64,000 nt of DNA. It comes from Rhodobacteraceae bacterium EL129. Lineage in GTDB: Bacteria > Pseudomonadota > Alphaproteobacteria > Rhodobacterales > Rhodobacteraceae. The stretch is from positions 603,001 through 667,000 of the forward strand of contig ONZJ01000002.1 of assembly GCA_900313005.1 (NCBI GenBank). Reading direction: 5' to 3'. Shown here in pieces: positions 54,695 through 62,771 of the stretch. The number at the start of each line of letters is the position of its first letter. Within the stretch, counting starts at the first letter, position 1. Made by a program: the position numbers and the translations under genes. The notes beneath the pieces are model-generated. The model saw nothing but the letters and a program-made list of their open reading frames with translations. It had not been told where the DNA came from and did not search any database.

Positions 54695-55834
54695 TTAATT
54701 TGGGTGGTTACGCTGAAGATGAGCCTCAAGTGCAGCCAGACCCTCATCCAGCCCCTTGCGGCCAAAGCCCAAACGGAAACGATCGGTTGGGGTGGGGGTC
54801 AACTCAGAGGCATAAATTGTCGAGGGCAGGAACAACACGCCACTTTGCTCAACCAGCTGTGCGCAAAACGCCTCGACACCCTCAACGCCTTTGTAGCGAG
54901 GAAACCCCATGCAGGCGCCATCCGGGCGGACCCAGTCGAACAGGTCGGCGTGGCGCGCAAAAAAGGCGTCCCATTTGGGCAGGTTTTCATCCACGATGGC
55001 GCAGGTGCGTGCCAAAAGGGCCTCTCGGTTCTTCAGGGCGATATTGGCCAGCCGTTCCGAGGGGCCCGAGTTGGCAATCGAAAGATAGTGTTTCAGTCGC
55101 TCCATCTGGCTCAGCACCTCTCGGTCCTGACAGGCAATCCATCCAATGCGCAGCCCCGGCAACCCGTATGATTTTGAAGTCACGCCCAGCGATAGGCCCC
55201 GTTCATAAACATCCGTAATAAAGGGCAAATGTTGCGTGCCAGTGGGACCCAGGCCGTTGAAAATTTCATCGTGCAGAATCCAGATGCCGTGGTGGCGGCA
55301 CAGATCAATGAGCGCCATGTACCGCTCCAGTGGCAGAATGGCCCCGGTTGGATTGTGGGGAAAATTGATGGTCACCAGTTTGGTGTTGGGACGAATTTCC
55401 GCGGCGATCCGATCAATGTCCAAAGACCAGTTGTCGTCCGGGTCAAGTGGGACACCTGAAGCCTCGCAAATTTTGCCGGGCAGGGTTTCATGCGACTGGT
55501 AATTCGGGGTGACAACAATGGCGTGGCTGTCTTTATCCAAGAGCACCGTGTTGGCCGCATATATCCCTTCGCTTGCGCCAGCAAAACATAGTATGTCATC
55601 GGCGGACCGGGTCTCAAACGTGCCTGCAATCGTGGCCCGCAGATCTGGCGCACCAAATGTTTCAGTGTAGCCCAGCCACAGGGTCTCGAACGCGTTGCGG
55701 TCTTCATCTGAGGCGTAGCTGAGCAGGCCTGACAGGCTCATGCTTTCGGCATCCGAGGCGGTCATGTGATACCGCGCTTTGAATTCCCACTGAGAGAAAT
55801 GGGTTTCTAGTCGGAAATCGGGAAGCTTTTGCAT
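54695..55834 (-). CDS. PLP-dependent aminotransferase class I/II, VioD-like
   Basis: A 379-aa pyridoxal-phosphate enzyme of fold type I. The Schiff-base Lys is in VTSKSYGLPGLRIGW, and NFPHNPTGAILP with LHDEIFNGL gives the cofactor pocket. The start (LPDFRLETHFSQWEFKARYH) resembles capreomycidine synthase VioD, which acts on hydroxyarginine, but this neighbourhood is catabolic. It lies 98 bp upstream of LysR and 32 nt after the ABC ATPase gene. The substrate is probably an amino acid or guanidino-type compound; unproven. Confidence 0.82.
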   Translation of the reverse strand: MQKLPDFRLETHFSQWEFKARYHMTASDAESMSLSGLLSYASDEDRNAFETLWLGYTETFGAPDLRATIAGTFETRSADDILCFAGASEGIYAANTVLLDKDSHAIVVTPNYQSHETLPGKICEASGVPLDPDDNWSLDIDRIAAEIRPNTKLVTINFPHNPTGAILPLERYMALIDLCRHHGIWILHDEIFNGLGPTGTQHLPFITDVYERGLSLGVTSKSYGLPGLRIGWIACQDREVLSQMERLKHYLSIANSGPSERLANIALKNREALLARTCAIVDENLPKWDAFFARHADLFDWVRPDGACMGFPRYKGVEGVEAFCAQLVEQSGVLFLPSTIYASELTPTPTDRFRLGFGRKGLDEGLAALEAHLQRNHPN

Positions 55835-55866
55835 GTGTTCGTTCTTCTTGATGAGCGCGAATTGGA

Positions 55867-57960
55867 TTATTCGGCGGCGGTTTTGATGACGGCATCCATA
55901 TTGGCCAGTTGTTCATCCGATAGATGACATTTGATTTCGTGGCCTTCTGCCAGATGTCGGCTGGGCGGCACCTGAGACTCACATAGCCCACCGGACACTT
56001 TGGATTTCCAATGACAGCGCGTCTGGAAGGGGCAGCCGGAGGGCGGGTTGAGCGCGGATGGCACATCGCCCTCAAGCACGATGTGTTTCTTCTCGACATG
56101 GGTGTCGGCGATGGGCACGGCAGACAGCAACGCCTCGGTGTAGGGGTGATAGGGCGGGGCGAAGACTTGATCGGTGGTGCCCAGTTCCACCACGTGGCCC
56201 AGATACATCACCATCACCCGATCGCTGAGGTAGCGCACGATCGACAGATCATGCGAGATAAACAAAAGCGTGGTTTTGTGCTTGCGCTGGATGTCCATCA
56301 ACAGGTCCGTGACGGCCGCCTGCACCGAAACATCAAGCGCCGAAACGGGCTCATCCGCCACAACAATCCGGGCGCCCCCTGCAAAGGCACGCGCAATGCC
56401 AACACGTTGCTTTTGGCCACCCGACAACTGGCGCGGCATGCGGGTCGCAAATTCGCGGGGGAGCTTGACCAGATCAAGCAGGCGCAGCATTTCGTCCATG
56501 CGTTCGTCATCGGAAGTACCATGCCCAAAGACCTCAAGTGCGCGCAGAATTTGGCGGCCGACGGTCATTGACGGGTTCAGCGTGTCAAAGGGGTTTTGAA
56601 ACACCATTTGGATATCGGCCACGTCTTGGGTGTTGCGCGCCTCAATCGGGGTATGTTCGATGTTGCGCCCATCCAATTGGATGGAGCCATCCGTCACAGT
56701 TTCCAATCCCATCAACAGCTTGGCAAAGGTGGATTTCCCGCATCCGCTTTCGCCTACAATGGCTAATGTTTCGCCCTCATGTGCCTCGAAACTCAGGCTT
56801 TCATTGGCTTTCACCAGTTTCGTCTCTCGGGCTTTGCCAAAGAGCACATTGGCGGCCACTTCGTAGTATTTCTTGACCTTCTCCATCTTCAGAACCACAG
56901 GGCCCTGGGCGGGTTTTTCGGTTTGAACGGGGGGGTGCAAGGGCGCAGACCAATCAATCTCGGTGTTGCGCAAGCAGCGGGTCTGGTGACGTTCAAACCC
57001 TTCAACAGGTTCCATTGGCACCGGCGCGTCGCGGTCGCACAGACCAGGCTGGAAATAGTCGCAGCGTGGGCCGAAATTGCAGCCCGGGGGACGTTCATGC
57101 GGCAAGGGGAAGTTGCCGGGGATCGCCACAAGCGGGCGCGCGTTTTTGTCCGCGCCGGGCAGGGGGATCGACCGAAAGAGGGCTTGCGTATAAGGGTGGT
57201 GCATCTGGTCAAACACATCGTGGATCGAGCCCGTTTCCACCGCCTCGCCAGAATACATCACACAGATCCGATCGCAGGTTTCCAGAACCAGCCCCAGATT
57301 GTGCGATATAAACAGCATCGCCGTGCCGTATTTGCGGCCCAAGTCCTTGACCAGATTGACCACAGCAGCCTCCACGGTCACGTCCAAGGCCGTTGTCGGC
57401 TCGTCCAGGATCAGCAAAGAGGGTTTCGACATCAGCGCCATGGCGATGACAATGCGTTGTTGTTGACCGCCTGACAGCTGATGCGGATAGGCGTTCAGGA
57501 TGCGCTCGGGGTCGGGCAGTTTGACATCGCGGATCACTTCGAGCGCCCGGGTTCGGGCATCCGCCTGGGAAATGCCTTCGTGGATCATGGGCACTTCGGT
57601 TAACTGCTGGCCCACGCGCATCGCCGGGTTCAGCGAGGCCATGGGCTCTTGGTAGATCATCGCGATCTCATTGCCGCGCACGTCGCGCAGCTCTTCAGGA
57701 TCGAGCGTGGCCATATCGCGACCTTTAAAGCGCACAGTGCCGCCCACGATACGTCCATTGGCGCCCAGATCGCGCATGACGCCCAATGCCACGGTAGATT
57801 TGCCACAGCCGCTTTCACCGACAAGGCCCACTGCCTCGCCCGGTTGCACCTGAACCGAGAAATCCATCACGGCGGGGATTTCACGCACCCGGGTAAAGAA
57901 CGAGATCGAGAGGTTGTCGATCTCAAGAATGGGGCCTGCGGTTTCGGTTTGCTTTGACAT
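55867..57960 (-). CDS. Fused oligopeptide-type ABC transporter ATPase (DppD-DppF)
   Basis: A 697-aa protein with two complete ATPase halves. Walker A motifs are GLVGESGCGKSTVAL and AIVGESGCGKSTFAK, and the signatures are LSGGQQQR and LSGGQKQR. Each half ends with the Cys-rich oligo_HPY tail (CNFGPRC then C...C; CPFQTRC then C...C). Dpp/Opp systems use separate DppD and DppF; here they are fused. It powers the two permeases just upstream (first start 59161). Confidence 0.93.
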   Translation of the reverse strand: MSKQTETAGPILEIDNLSISFFTRVREIPAVMDFSVQVQPGEAVGLVGESGCGKSTVALGVMRDLGANGRIVGGTVRFKGRDMATLDPEELRDVRGNEIAMIYQEPMASLNPAMRVGQQLTEVPMIHEGISQADARTRALEVIRDVKLPDPERILNAYPHQLSGGQQQRIVIAMALMSKPSLLILDEPTTALDVTVEAAVVNLVKDLGRKYGTAMLFISHNLGLVLETCDRICVMYSGEAVETGSIHDVFDQMHHPYTQALFRSIPLPGADKNARPLVAIPGNFPLPHERPPGCNFGPRCDYFQPGLCDRDAPVPMEPVEGFERHQTRCLRNTEIDWSAPLHPPVQTEKPAQGPVVLKMEKVKKYYEVAANVLFGKARETKLVKANESLSFEAHEGETLAIVGESGCGKSTFAKLLMGLETVTDGSIQLDGRNIEHTPIEARNTQDVADIQMVFQNPFDTLNPSMTVGRQILRALEVFGHGTSDDERMDEMLRLLDLVKLPREFATRMPRQLSGGQKQRVGIARAFAGGARIVVADEPVSALDVSVQAAVTDLLMDIQRKHKTTLLFISHDLSIVRYLSDRVMVMYLGHVVELGTTDQVFAPPYHPYTEALLSAVPIADTHVEKKHIVLEGDVPSALNPPSGCPFQTRCHWKSKVSGGLCESQVPPSRHLAEGHEIKCHLSDEQLANMDAVIKTAAE

Positions 57961-57964
57961 CGCG

Positions 57965-59161
57965 TTAATCCTTCAGGCTTTCTTCGCGCAGCCCATCGGC
58001 GAGGAAGTTGAGGCCCAGAACAAGGCTCAGCAATGCCAGCGCGGGTGGGATGGCGATGTGCAGGATATTGGCCGACAGCAGCTTGCGCCCGTCGATGATC
58101 ATCTTGCCCCAATCAGCGCTTTCTGATTCCAGGCCCAGGCCGAAGAAGCCCAGCGTGCCCAAAAGGATGGTGGTATAGCCCACACGCAGGCAGAAATCGA
58201 CCAGCAAGGGTCCCCGGGCATTGGGCAGGATTTCCCACAGCATGATGTACCACGGCCCTTCGCCACGGGTCTGGGCGGCGGCCACATAATCGCGGGTTTT
58301 GATGTCCAGCACCAGCCCGCGCACAATGCGAAACACGGTTGGCGCGTTGACGAAGACGACTGCCACAAAGACCACCAGTAGATTGGGCGGAAAGCGCACC
58401 AGCCCCAAGGGATCGGCGTCCCAGGCGATACCTAGATACAGCCAGCCGCCAAAGATCAGGGTCACGGCCAGATACAGGTTCCGTTTGGCAGGTTGTGTGC
58501 GATAGCGCGATTGCCAAAGCACAGACAGAAAAACGATCGGGAATATGAACAGGATGCCTGCCATATAGACCGGCAGCCCGGTGTGAATGATCTCGGGCGT
58601 GACCAGCAGGTAGAAGAGCAAGATCACCGGGAAAGCCATGACCAGATTGGCGATGAAGCTGAGTACGGTATCAAATTTGCCGCCATAATAACCCGCAGGC
58701 AGGCCCAGCGTGACACCCACCATAAAGGCAAAGATCGTCGCAAAAGGCGCGATCAGGATCACCTTGATCGAACCTGCAATCATGCGGCTGAACACATCGC
58801 GGCCCAAGTTGTCCCCACCCAGCAAGTAATAGGGGCCAGCACCAGGTGGTGGAGTTCCGATCAGCTTGGAATAGGGCGTGCCGGGTGGTTTCTTCTTCAT
58901 CGACACCGATTGATCCAACGCTCCGTGGGTGGCAATCAGATCGAACACGCCTGCAAAGAGTGCTGTGTACACCCAAAACAAAACCAACCCGAGGCCAATC
59001 ATCCCGATCGTGCTGTCAAACAGCTTACCATAGAGGCCAAGTTTGCGTTTGTAGAGGATCGACACCACAAAGGTGACGACCAGCGCGATCAATGTCGGTG
59101 TAAAGAGCAGCGTGATCTGCCCCAGTATCGCACCCCAGCCGAGAGGGTCTGTCATGTGCAT
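57965..59161 (-). CDS. Oligopeptide-type ABC transporter permease, DppC-like
   Basis: A 398-aa permease, longer than usual for DppC (about 300 aa) owing to extra N-terminal and loop segments. It has about six or seven hydrophobic segments, GGDNLGRDVFSRMIAGS and the coupling loop YVAAAQTRGEGPWYIMLWEI. The gap to the ATPase gene is 4 nt and to its partner permease 7 nt, so all three form one operon. Confidence 0.9.
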   Translation of the reverse strand: MHMTDPLGWGAILGQITLLFTPTLIALVVTFVVSILYKRKLGLYGKLFDSTIGMIGLGLVLFWVYTALFAGVFDLIATHGALDQSVSMKKKPPGTPYSKLIGTPPPGAGPYYLLGGDNLGRDVFSRMIAGSIKVILIAPFATIFAFMVGVTLGLPAGYYGGKFDTVLSFIANLVMAFPVILLFYLLVTPEIIHTGLPVYMAGILFIFPIVFLSVLWQSRYRTQPAKRNLYLAVTLIFGGWLYLGIAWDADPLGLVRFPPNLLVVFVAVVFVNAPTVFRIVRGLVLDIKTRDYVAAAQTRGEGPWYIMLWEILPNARGPLLVDFCLRVGYTTILLGTLGFFGLGLESESADWGKMIIDGRKLLSANILHIAIPPALALLSLVLGLNFLADGLREESLKD

Positions 59162-59168
59162 TCCTCCC

Positions 59169-60215
59169 TCATGTGACGCTGATCCGCGGGTTCAGATAGA
59201 CATATCCGATGTCTGAAATCGCTTGCGTGACCAGCACCACAATCACCGATACCACCGAGATGCCCAGCAGCAATTCGATATCATTGTTGCTGGCGGCCAG
59301 CACCATGGCCCATCCGAAGCCTTTGTAATTGAAGAGGGTTTCCACGATCACGACACCATTCAGCAACCAGGGAAATTGCAGCATGATCACCGTGAAGGGG
59401 GCAATTAATGCGTTGCGCAGGGCGTGTTTCACAACGATGTTCGGAAAGCTGACACCTTTCAAACGCGCTGTACGTATATATTGCGAGGTCATCACCTCGG
59501 CCATGCTGGCGCGCGTCATACGTGCGATATAGCCGACCCCGTAGAGGGATATGGTCAAAACCGGCAGAAAGAAGTTCTCAAACGTGGCGGTGTCCATGGC
59601 GCTGGTGGCGGTGCCCTTGAACCACTTCAGCCCCACGGCACTGCTAGCGAACACCGCGATCAGCAACACGCCCGAGACATACTCTGGCGTGGCGCTTGTA
59701 GTGATCGAGACGGTCGACAGCGCGCGGTCTGTGCGTGATCCTTCGCGCATCCCCGCCAGAATACCGATCAGCAATGCCGAGGGCACCATCAGCACGAGAA
59801 CCCAGAACATCAGCTTGCCTGTCAGCGCCAGTTTGTCTGCGATAACAACGCCCACGTCTTTCTTGATGACGGTGGATGTGCCCCAGTCTCCTTGCAGGAC
59901 GCCGCAGAAAGTAGGCGTGGTTTCCACGGGTTCTGCGCCGCCTTGGCACTTTGCACGGGTCAGCCCATCGGTGCCTTCGATCACGTAGCCGGGCAGAAAT
60001 CCCAGCCATTGTCCGTATTTCACCAGCATCGGCTGGGCATAGCCATGGTCTGCGAGGTAGGTTGTCACCTCCTCGTCTGACATACGGAAATTGCCTTGGG
60101 TTTTGGCAAGCTTTTCAAGGTTGGGAGCCAGATTGGTCATGAAGAAGACGATCAGCGTCAGGCACAGCGCCGTCAGCACCATCACGCCCATCCTGCGCAG
60201 GATGAACCGTCCCAT
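59169..60215 (-). CDS. Oligopeptide-type ABC transporter permease, DppB-like
   Basis: A 348-aa permease with six membrane helices. DppB motifs are RMGVMVLTALCLTLIVFF, the periplasmic insert with GEVTTYLADHG-like loop, and the coupling loop YIRTARLKGVSFPNIVVKHA. It is the first gene of the leftward transporter operon. No binding-protein gene precedes it; the next gene upstream is a VPLPA-CTERM protein, so the binding protein is missing or encoded elsewhere. Confidence 0.9.
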   Translation of the reverse strand: MGRFILRRMGVMVLTALCLTLIVFFMTNLAPNLEKLAKTQGNFRMSDEEVTTYLADHGYAQPMLVKYGQWLGFLPGYVIEGTDGLTRAKCQGGAEPVETTPTFCGVLQGDWGTSTVIKKDVGVVIADKLALTGKLMFWVLVLMVPSALLIGILAGMREGSRTDRALSTVSITTSATPEYVSGVLLIAVFASSAVGLKWFKGTATSAMDTATFENFFLPVLTISLYGVGYIARMTRASMAEVMTSQYIRTARLKGVSFPNIVVKHALRNALIAPFTVIMLQFPWLLNGVVIVETLFNYKGFGWAMVLAASNNDIELLLGISVVSVIVVLVTQAISDIGYVYLNPRISVT

Positions 60216-60561
60216 CGCGTCTCCCTTTCAAGCAAAGTGCTTTCGGGTAGTGGTAGAGGAAGGGGGCGGAGAGGTCTACAGGGTGTGTGATTGGGAGGGT
60301 TGCGAGGGCTGCTATGCGGGACAAAAAGACATTCACTATGATTGCCCAACCGAAGAGATCCGGTCCGCATCCGAGATTAGAGGGGCTTCCATCTAAATTG
60401 AGTCAGAGCAAACGGAAATCGCCCTGACATGTGTCTCATGATGGGACGATTTTCGGAAAACGCGGGGCAGAATTTTCGAACGCCGCTTTAGAATGTAAAA
60501 AAGCGCCGAAAAACTGATTTCGGCGCTTTGTATGTCGACTTTTTGTCGTTCGAAGATTGCG
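60216..60561. other. Intergenic region with promoter of the peptide transporter
   Basis: 346 bases between the DppB-like gene and the VPLPA-CTERM gene, both leftward. The promoter for the transporter operon must lie here. Near the right end is the terminator hairpin of the VPLPA gene (60500-60529). The rest shows no gene or RNA that I can support. Confidence 0.5.
60500..60529 (-). terminator. Rho-independent terminator of the VPLPA-CTERM gene
   Basis: A perfect 12-bp inverted repeat, AAAGCGCCGAAA and TTTCGGCGCTTT with a 6-base loop, lies 32 bp past the VPLPA-CTERM stop. On the minus strand it is followed by a run of T. It fits an intrinsic terminator and shields the peptide-transporter operon downstream. 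Confidence 0.85.
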
Positions 60562-61209
60562 TCAGGTATTTTTCCGGCGCTTCACAACTGCAAAAGTTCC
60601 AAGTCCGGCAATCAACAGCGGAAACCCTGCTGGCAGTGGAATCGGAGGGGGAGTATTTTCTTCAACTGAAAACGTCATGGTGTAATCCACTGGGCCGTTG
60701 TTGGTGCCGAAAACACCGTTTCCGAACACCATGTTGTAGATGCCCGGCCCCTGGTTGATAACCTGAGTAGAAGTAAATGCCGAGAAGGCACCATTCGAAT
60801 CCGGAACATCGTACTGAAAAATAAGTGGTGTGGTTGACGATTCTGTTAGGACCCATGAGGGCGATGGAAATCCGAAGTACGGATTAAACCCGTTGACGTT
60901 GTCACCAAATGAAAGAGTCGCGCCAACAAGGGTCTGGTTTGTACCGATTACGATATTGAACGCATCGCTTGTATCACTTGGTGAGCCAATTGACCCCATG
61001 AATGTGTTGGTTCCGGCTAACAGGTTAAAATCACCGATATCGCTGGGTGCTCCAAGATTTGGCCCAATATTGTCGTAGTCTCCGGCAGCCTCTACACCTG
61101 TGGCTTCATCATAAGTTCCTGAAAACGACGGAACCGTAATCGCACCAGCTTGTGAAGCAACCCCAGCAACAAGAACAGAAGACGCTAACACATAGAATAT
61201 GGATTTCAT
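60562..61209 (-). CDS. VPLPA-CTERM sorting domain protein
   Basis: A 215-aa exported protein; start at 61209, GGGAG 9 nt upstream (an ATG 72 nt earlier is rejected). It has a signal peptide (MKSIFYVLASSVLVAGVASQ, then AGA) and a C-terminal tripartite sorting tail: PPIPLPAGFPLLIAGLG, a helix, and basic KRRKNT. Such tails are processed by an exosortase in Rhodobacterales, and the protein is then put on the cell surface or into exopolysaccharide. The body is a beta-rich, glycine- and asparagine-rich domain of unknown function. No exosortase gene is nearby. Confidence 0.87.
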   Translation of the reverse strand: MKSIFYVLASSVLVAGVASQAGAITVPSFSGTYDEATGVEAAGDYDNIGPNLGAPSDIGDFNLLAGTNTFMGSIGSPSDTSDAFNIVIGTNQTLVGATLSFGDNVNGFNPYFGFPSPSWVLTESSTTPLIFQYDVPDSNGAFSAFTSTQVINQGPGIYNMVFGNGVFGTNNGPVDYTMTFSVEENTPPPIPLPAGFPLLIAGLGTFAVVKRRKNT

Positions 61210-61400
61210 ATTTTCTAACTCCCAGAAAATCGGTTTTTCAATACATCGACCATATACACTTTTTCGTGTTCCGCCAGACAAATCGAGTTGTTTCCAGATT
61301 TTGGCCTCATTGTTTTTATATTTGAAACAATATGGTTATGACTACTTCTTCACCTCAAGCACGAAGTCTGTTGGGGGCTCAGTGCGGGCATTCGCCAAAA

Positions 61401-61430
61401 CAAAAAACCCGCGCCCTCAAGGAACGCGGG
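61401..61430 (-). terminator. Rho-independent terminator of the iron-binding protein gene
   Basis: CCCGCG (61408-61413) and CGCGGG (61425-61430) form a GC-rich stem with an 11-base loop. On the minus strand the stem is followed by six T, 28 bp after the stop of the iron-binding protein gene. Confidence 0.8.
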
Positions 61431-61458
61431 GGAGATTTGCCGGATGTTAGGCTACCAC

Positions 61459-62475
61459 TCAGTCCCAGCCGACCATATTGAAGATTTCTTGTGCCTTACC
61501 CGCATTGGCACTGAAAGCAGATGTGGGGGTGGTGTCGTCGGCTTTGAATTCTCCCAGCGAGGCCACTTCAGCGTCAATCTTCACACCGTCAACCACGGGC
61601 AATTCGTTGTTCTGCCCTGAGAAATATTCTTGCGCGAAATCACCGACAAGGAATTCCATCAGCTTGGCGCCGGCCTCGTGATTGGGCGAGGTTTTGATCT
61701 GGGCGGCTGTCGTGGCGTTCACGTGTACGCCGCGCCCGTCCTGGTTCGGCCAGACCCAGCCGATGTTGTCGATGCCTGATGTCAGGCCGTTGACATCTTT
61801 TTCCAAACCGCGGGCAAAGTAGTAATGATTGGCCACTGCTATATCGCATTCACCGGACACGATACCGCGCAGTTGGTCAGTGTCGCCGCCTTGCGGATCA
61901 CGTGCCATGTTGGCGACGATCCCTTCGGCCCAGGATTTGGCGGTGTCTTCGCCAGCCACTTCGATGATCGAAGCCATCAGTGATTGGTTGTAGATGTTTG
62001 AGGACGAACGGATGCAGATTTTGCCTTTGAAGGCAGGATCAGCGAGATCTTCGTAGGTCTGGGGTGGATTTTCCACACGGTCTTTGGCGTAGAAAATGAT
62101 GCGTGCGCGTTGGCTGACGCCGTACCAGAGGTTCTCGGGGTGCTCAAAGTTGTCTGGCACGCGATCCTCGATGGTCTGGCTGTCATAACCCATCAAAATG
62201 CCGGCGGCTTCGGCGCGGGCCATGCGGCCCACATCCACGGTGATCAGAACATCTGCCGGGCTGTTGTCGCCCTCCGCCTGCAGGCGGGCCAGCAATTCGT
62301 CAGCCTTGGCTTCAATCCGGTTGACAGTGATACCTGTTTCTTCAGTGAATTGGGCATAAAGTGCGTCGTCGCCATCATAGTGGCGGCTGGAGTAGACGTT
62401 AACCTCGTCTGCAAGAACGGGGGCGGCGAGGGCAGCAATAGCCGTGGCACACAGGAGGGTGCGAGGTGAAGTCAT
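61459..62475 (-). CDS. Ferric-iron ABC transporter, periplasmic binding protein (FutA/FbpA type)
   Basis: A 338-aa periplasmic protein with a Sec signal (cleavage after A22, VLA-DEV). The FutA-type iron site is suggested by VYSSRHYDGD (Tyr33) and a tyrosine pair in ANHYYFARG. YNQSLMASIIEVAG is conserved in the family. It has no permease or ATPase next to it, but a matching FbpB-type permease lies at 47121-48743. A terminator follows. Iron control is likely, but I could not identify a clear Fur or Irr box. Confidence 0.9.
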   Translation of the reverse strand: MTSPRTLLCATAIAALAAPVLADEVNVYSSRHYDGDDALYAQFTEETGITVNRIEAKADELLARLQAEGDNSPADVLITVDVGRMARAEAAGILMGYDSQTIEDRVPDNFEHPENLWYGVSQRARIIFYAKDRVENPPQTYEDLADPAFKGKICIRSSSNIYNQSLMASIIEVAGEDTAKSWAEGIVANMARDPQGGDTDQLRGIVSGECDIAVANHYYFARGLEKDVNGLTSGIDNIGWVWPNQDGRGVHVNATTAAQIKTSPNHEAGAKLMEFLVGDFAQEYFSGQNNELPVVDGVKIDAEVASLGEFKADDTTPTSAFSANAGKAQEIFNMVGWD

Positions 62476-62771
62476 GGATCGATTCCTTAATCCGAGTGAA
62501 TTACTTGGGTACTTTTGATAATTCCGACTAAAAAGGTCAAGTGATCTTTTGGCGATAAGCTGACTCTGGCATCCCGGTTCAGGTTAACTTACTTAGAATC
62601 CGCCACTTTTCAGTATGATTGACAGTCGGCCTGGGTTTCCGATCCGAAACCCGTGACCCCACCGCCGCCGCTTCGTAGGCCCGATGTGTCGGATTTCTCA
62701 TTTGTATACCGTGGCAGACAAGTTATGAGCGTTGCGAGAGAACACAGCTTGCCCAGACCAAAGGATTCGTC
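62476..62771. other. Divergent promoter region with hairpin upstream of fhs
   Basis: About 296 bases between the iron-binding-protein gene and fhs. GGGTTTC at 62633-62639 and GAAACCC at 62646-62652 form a perfect 7-bp hairpin with a 6-base loop, about 120 bp before fhs. It has no U-run, so it is not an obvious terminator and might be part of a leader element. No gene seen. Confidence 0.45.

Noticed and set aside
48740..60215. Assignment of the cluster to proline-betaine, hydroxyproline or viomycin-type pathways
   Set aside because: Individual enzymes resemble members of those pathways, but key genes (betaine demethylase, epimerase, hydroxylase) are absent here, so naming the pathway would be over-reach.
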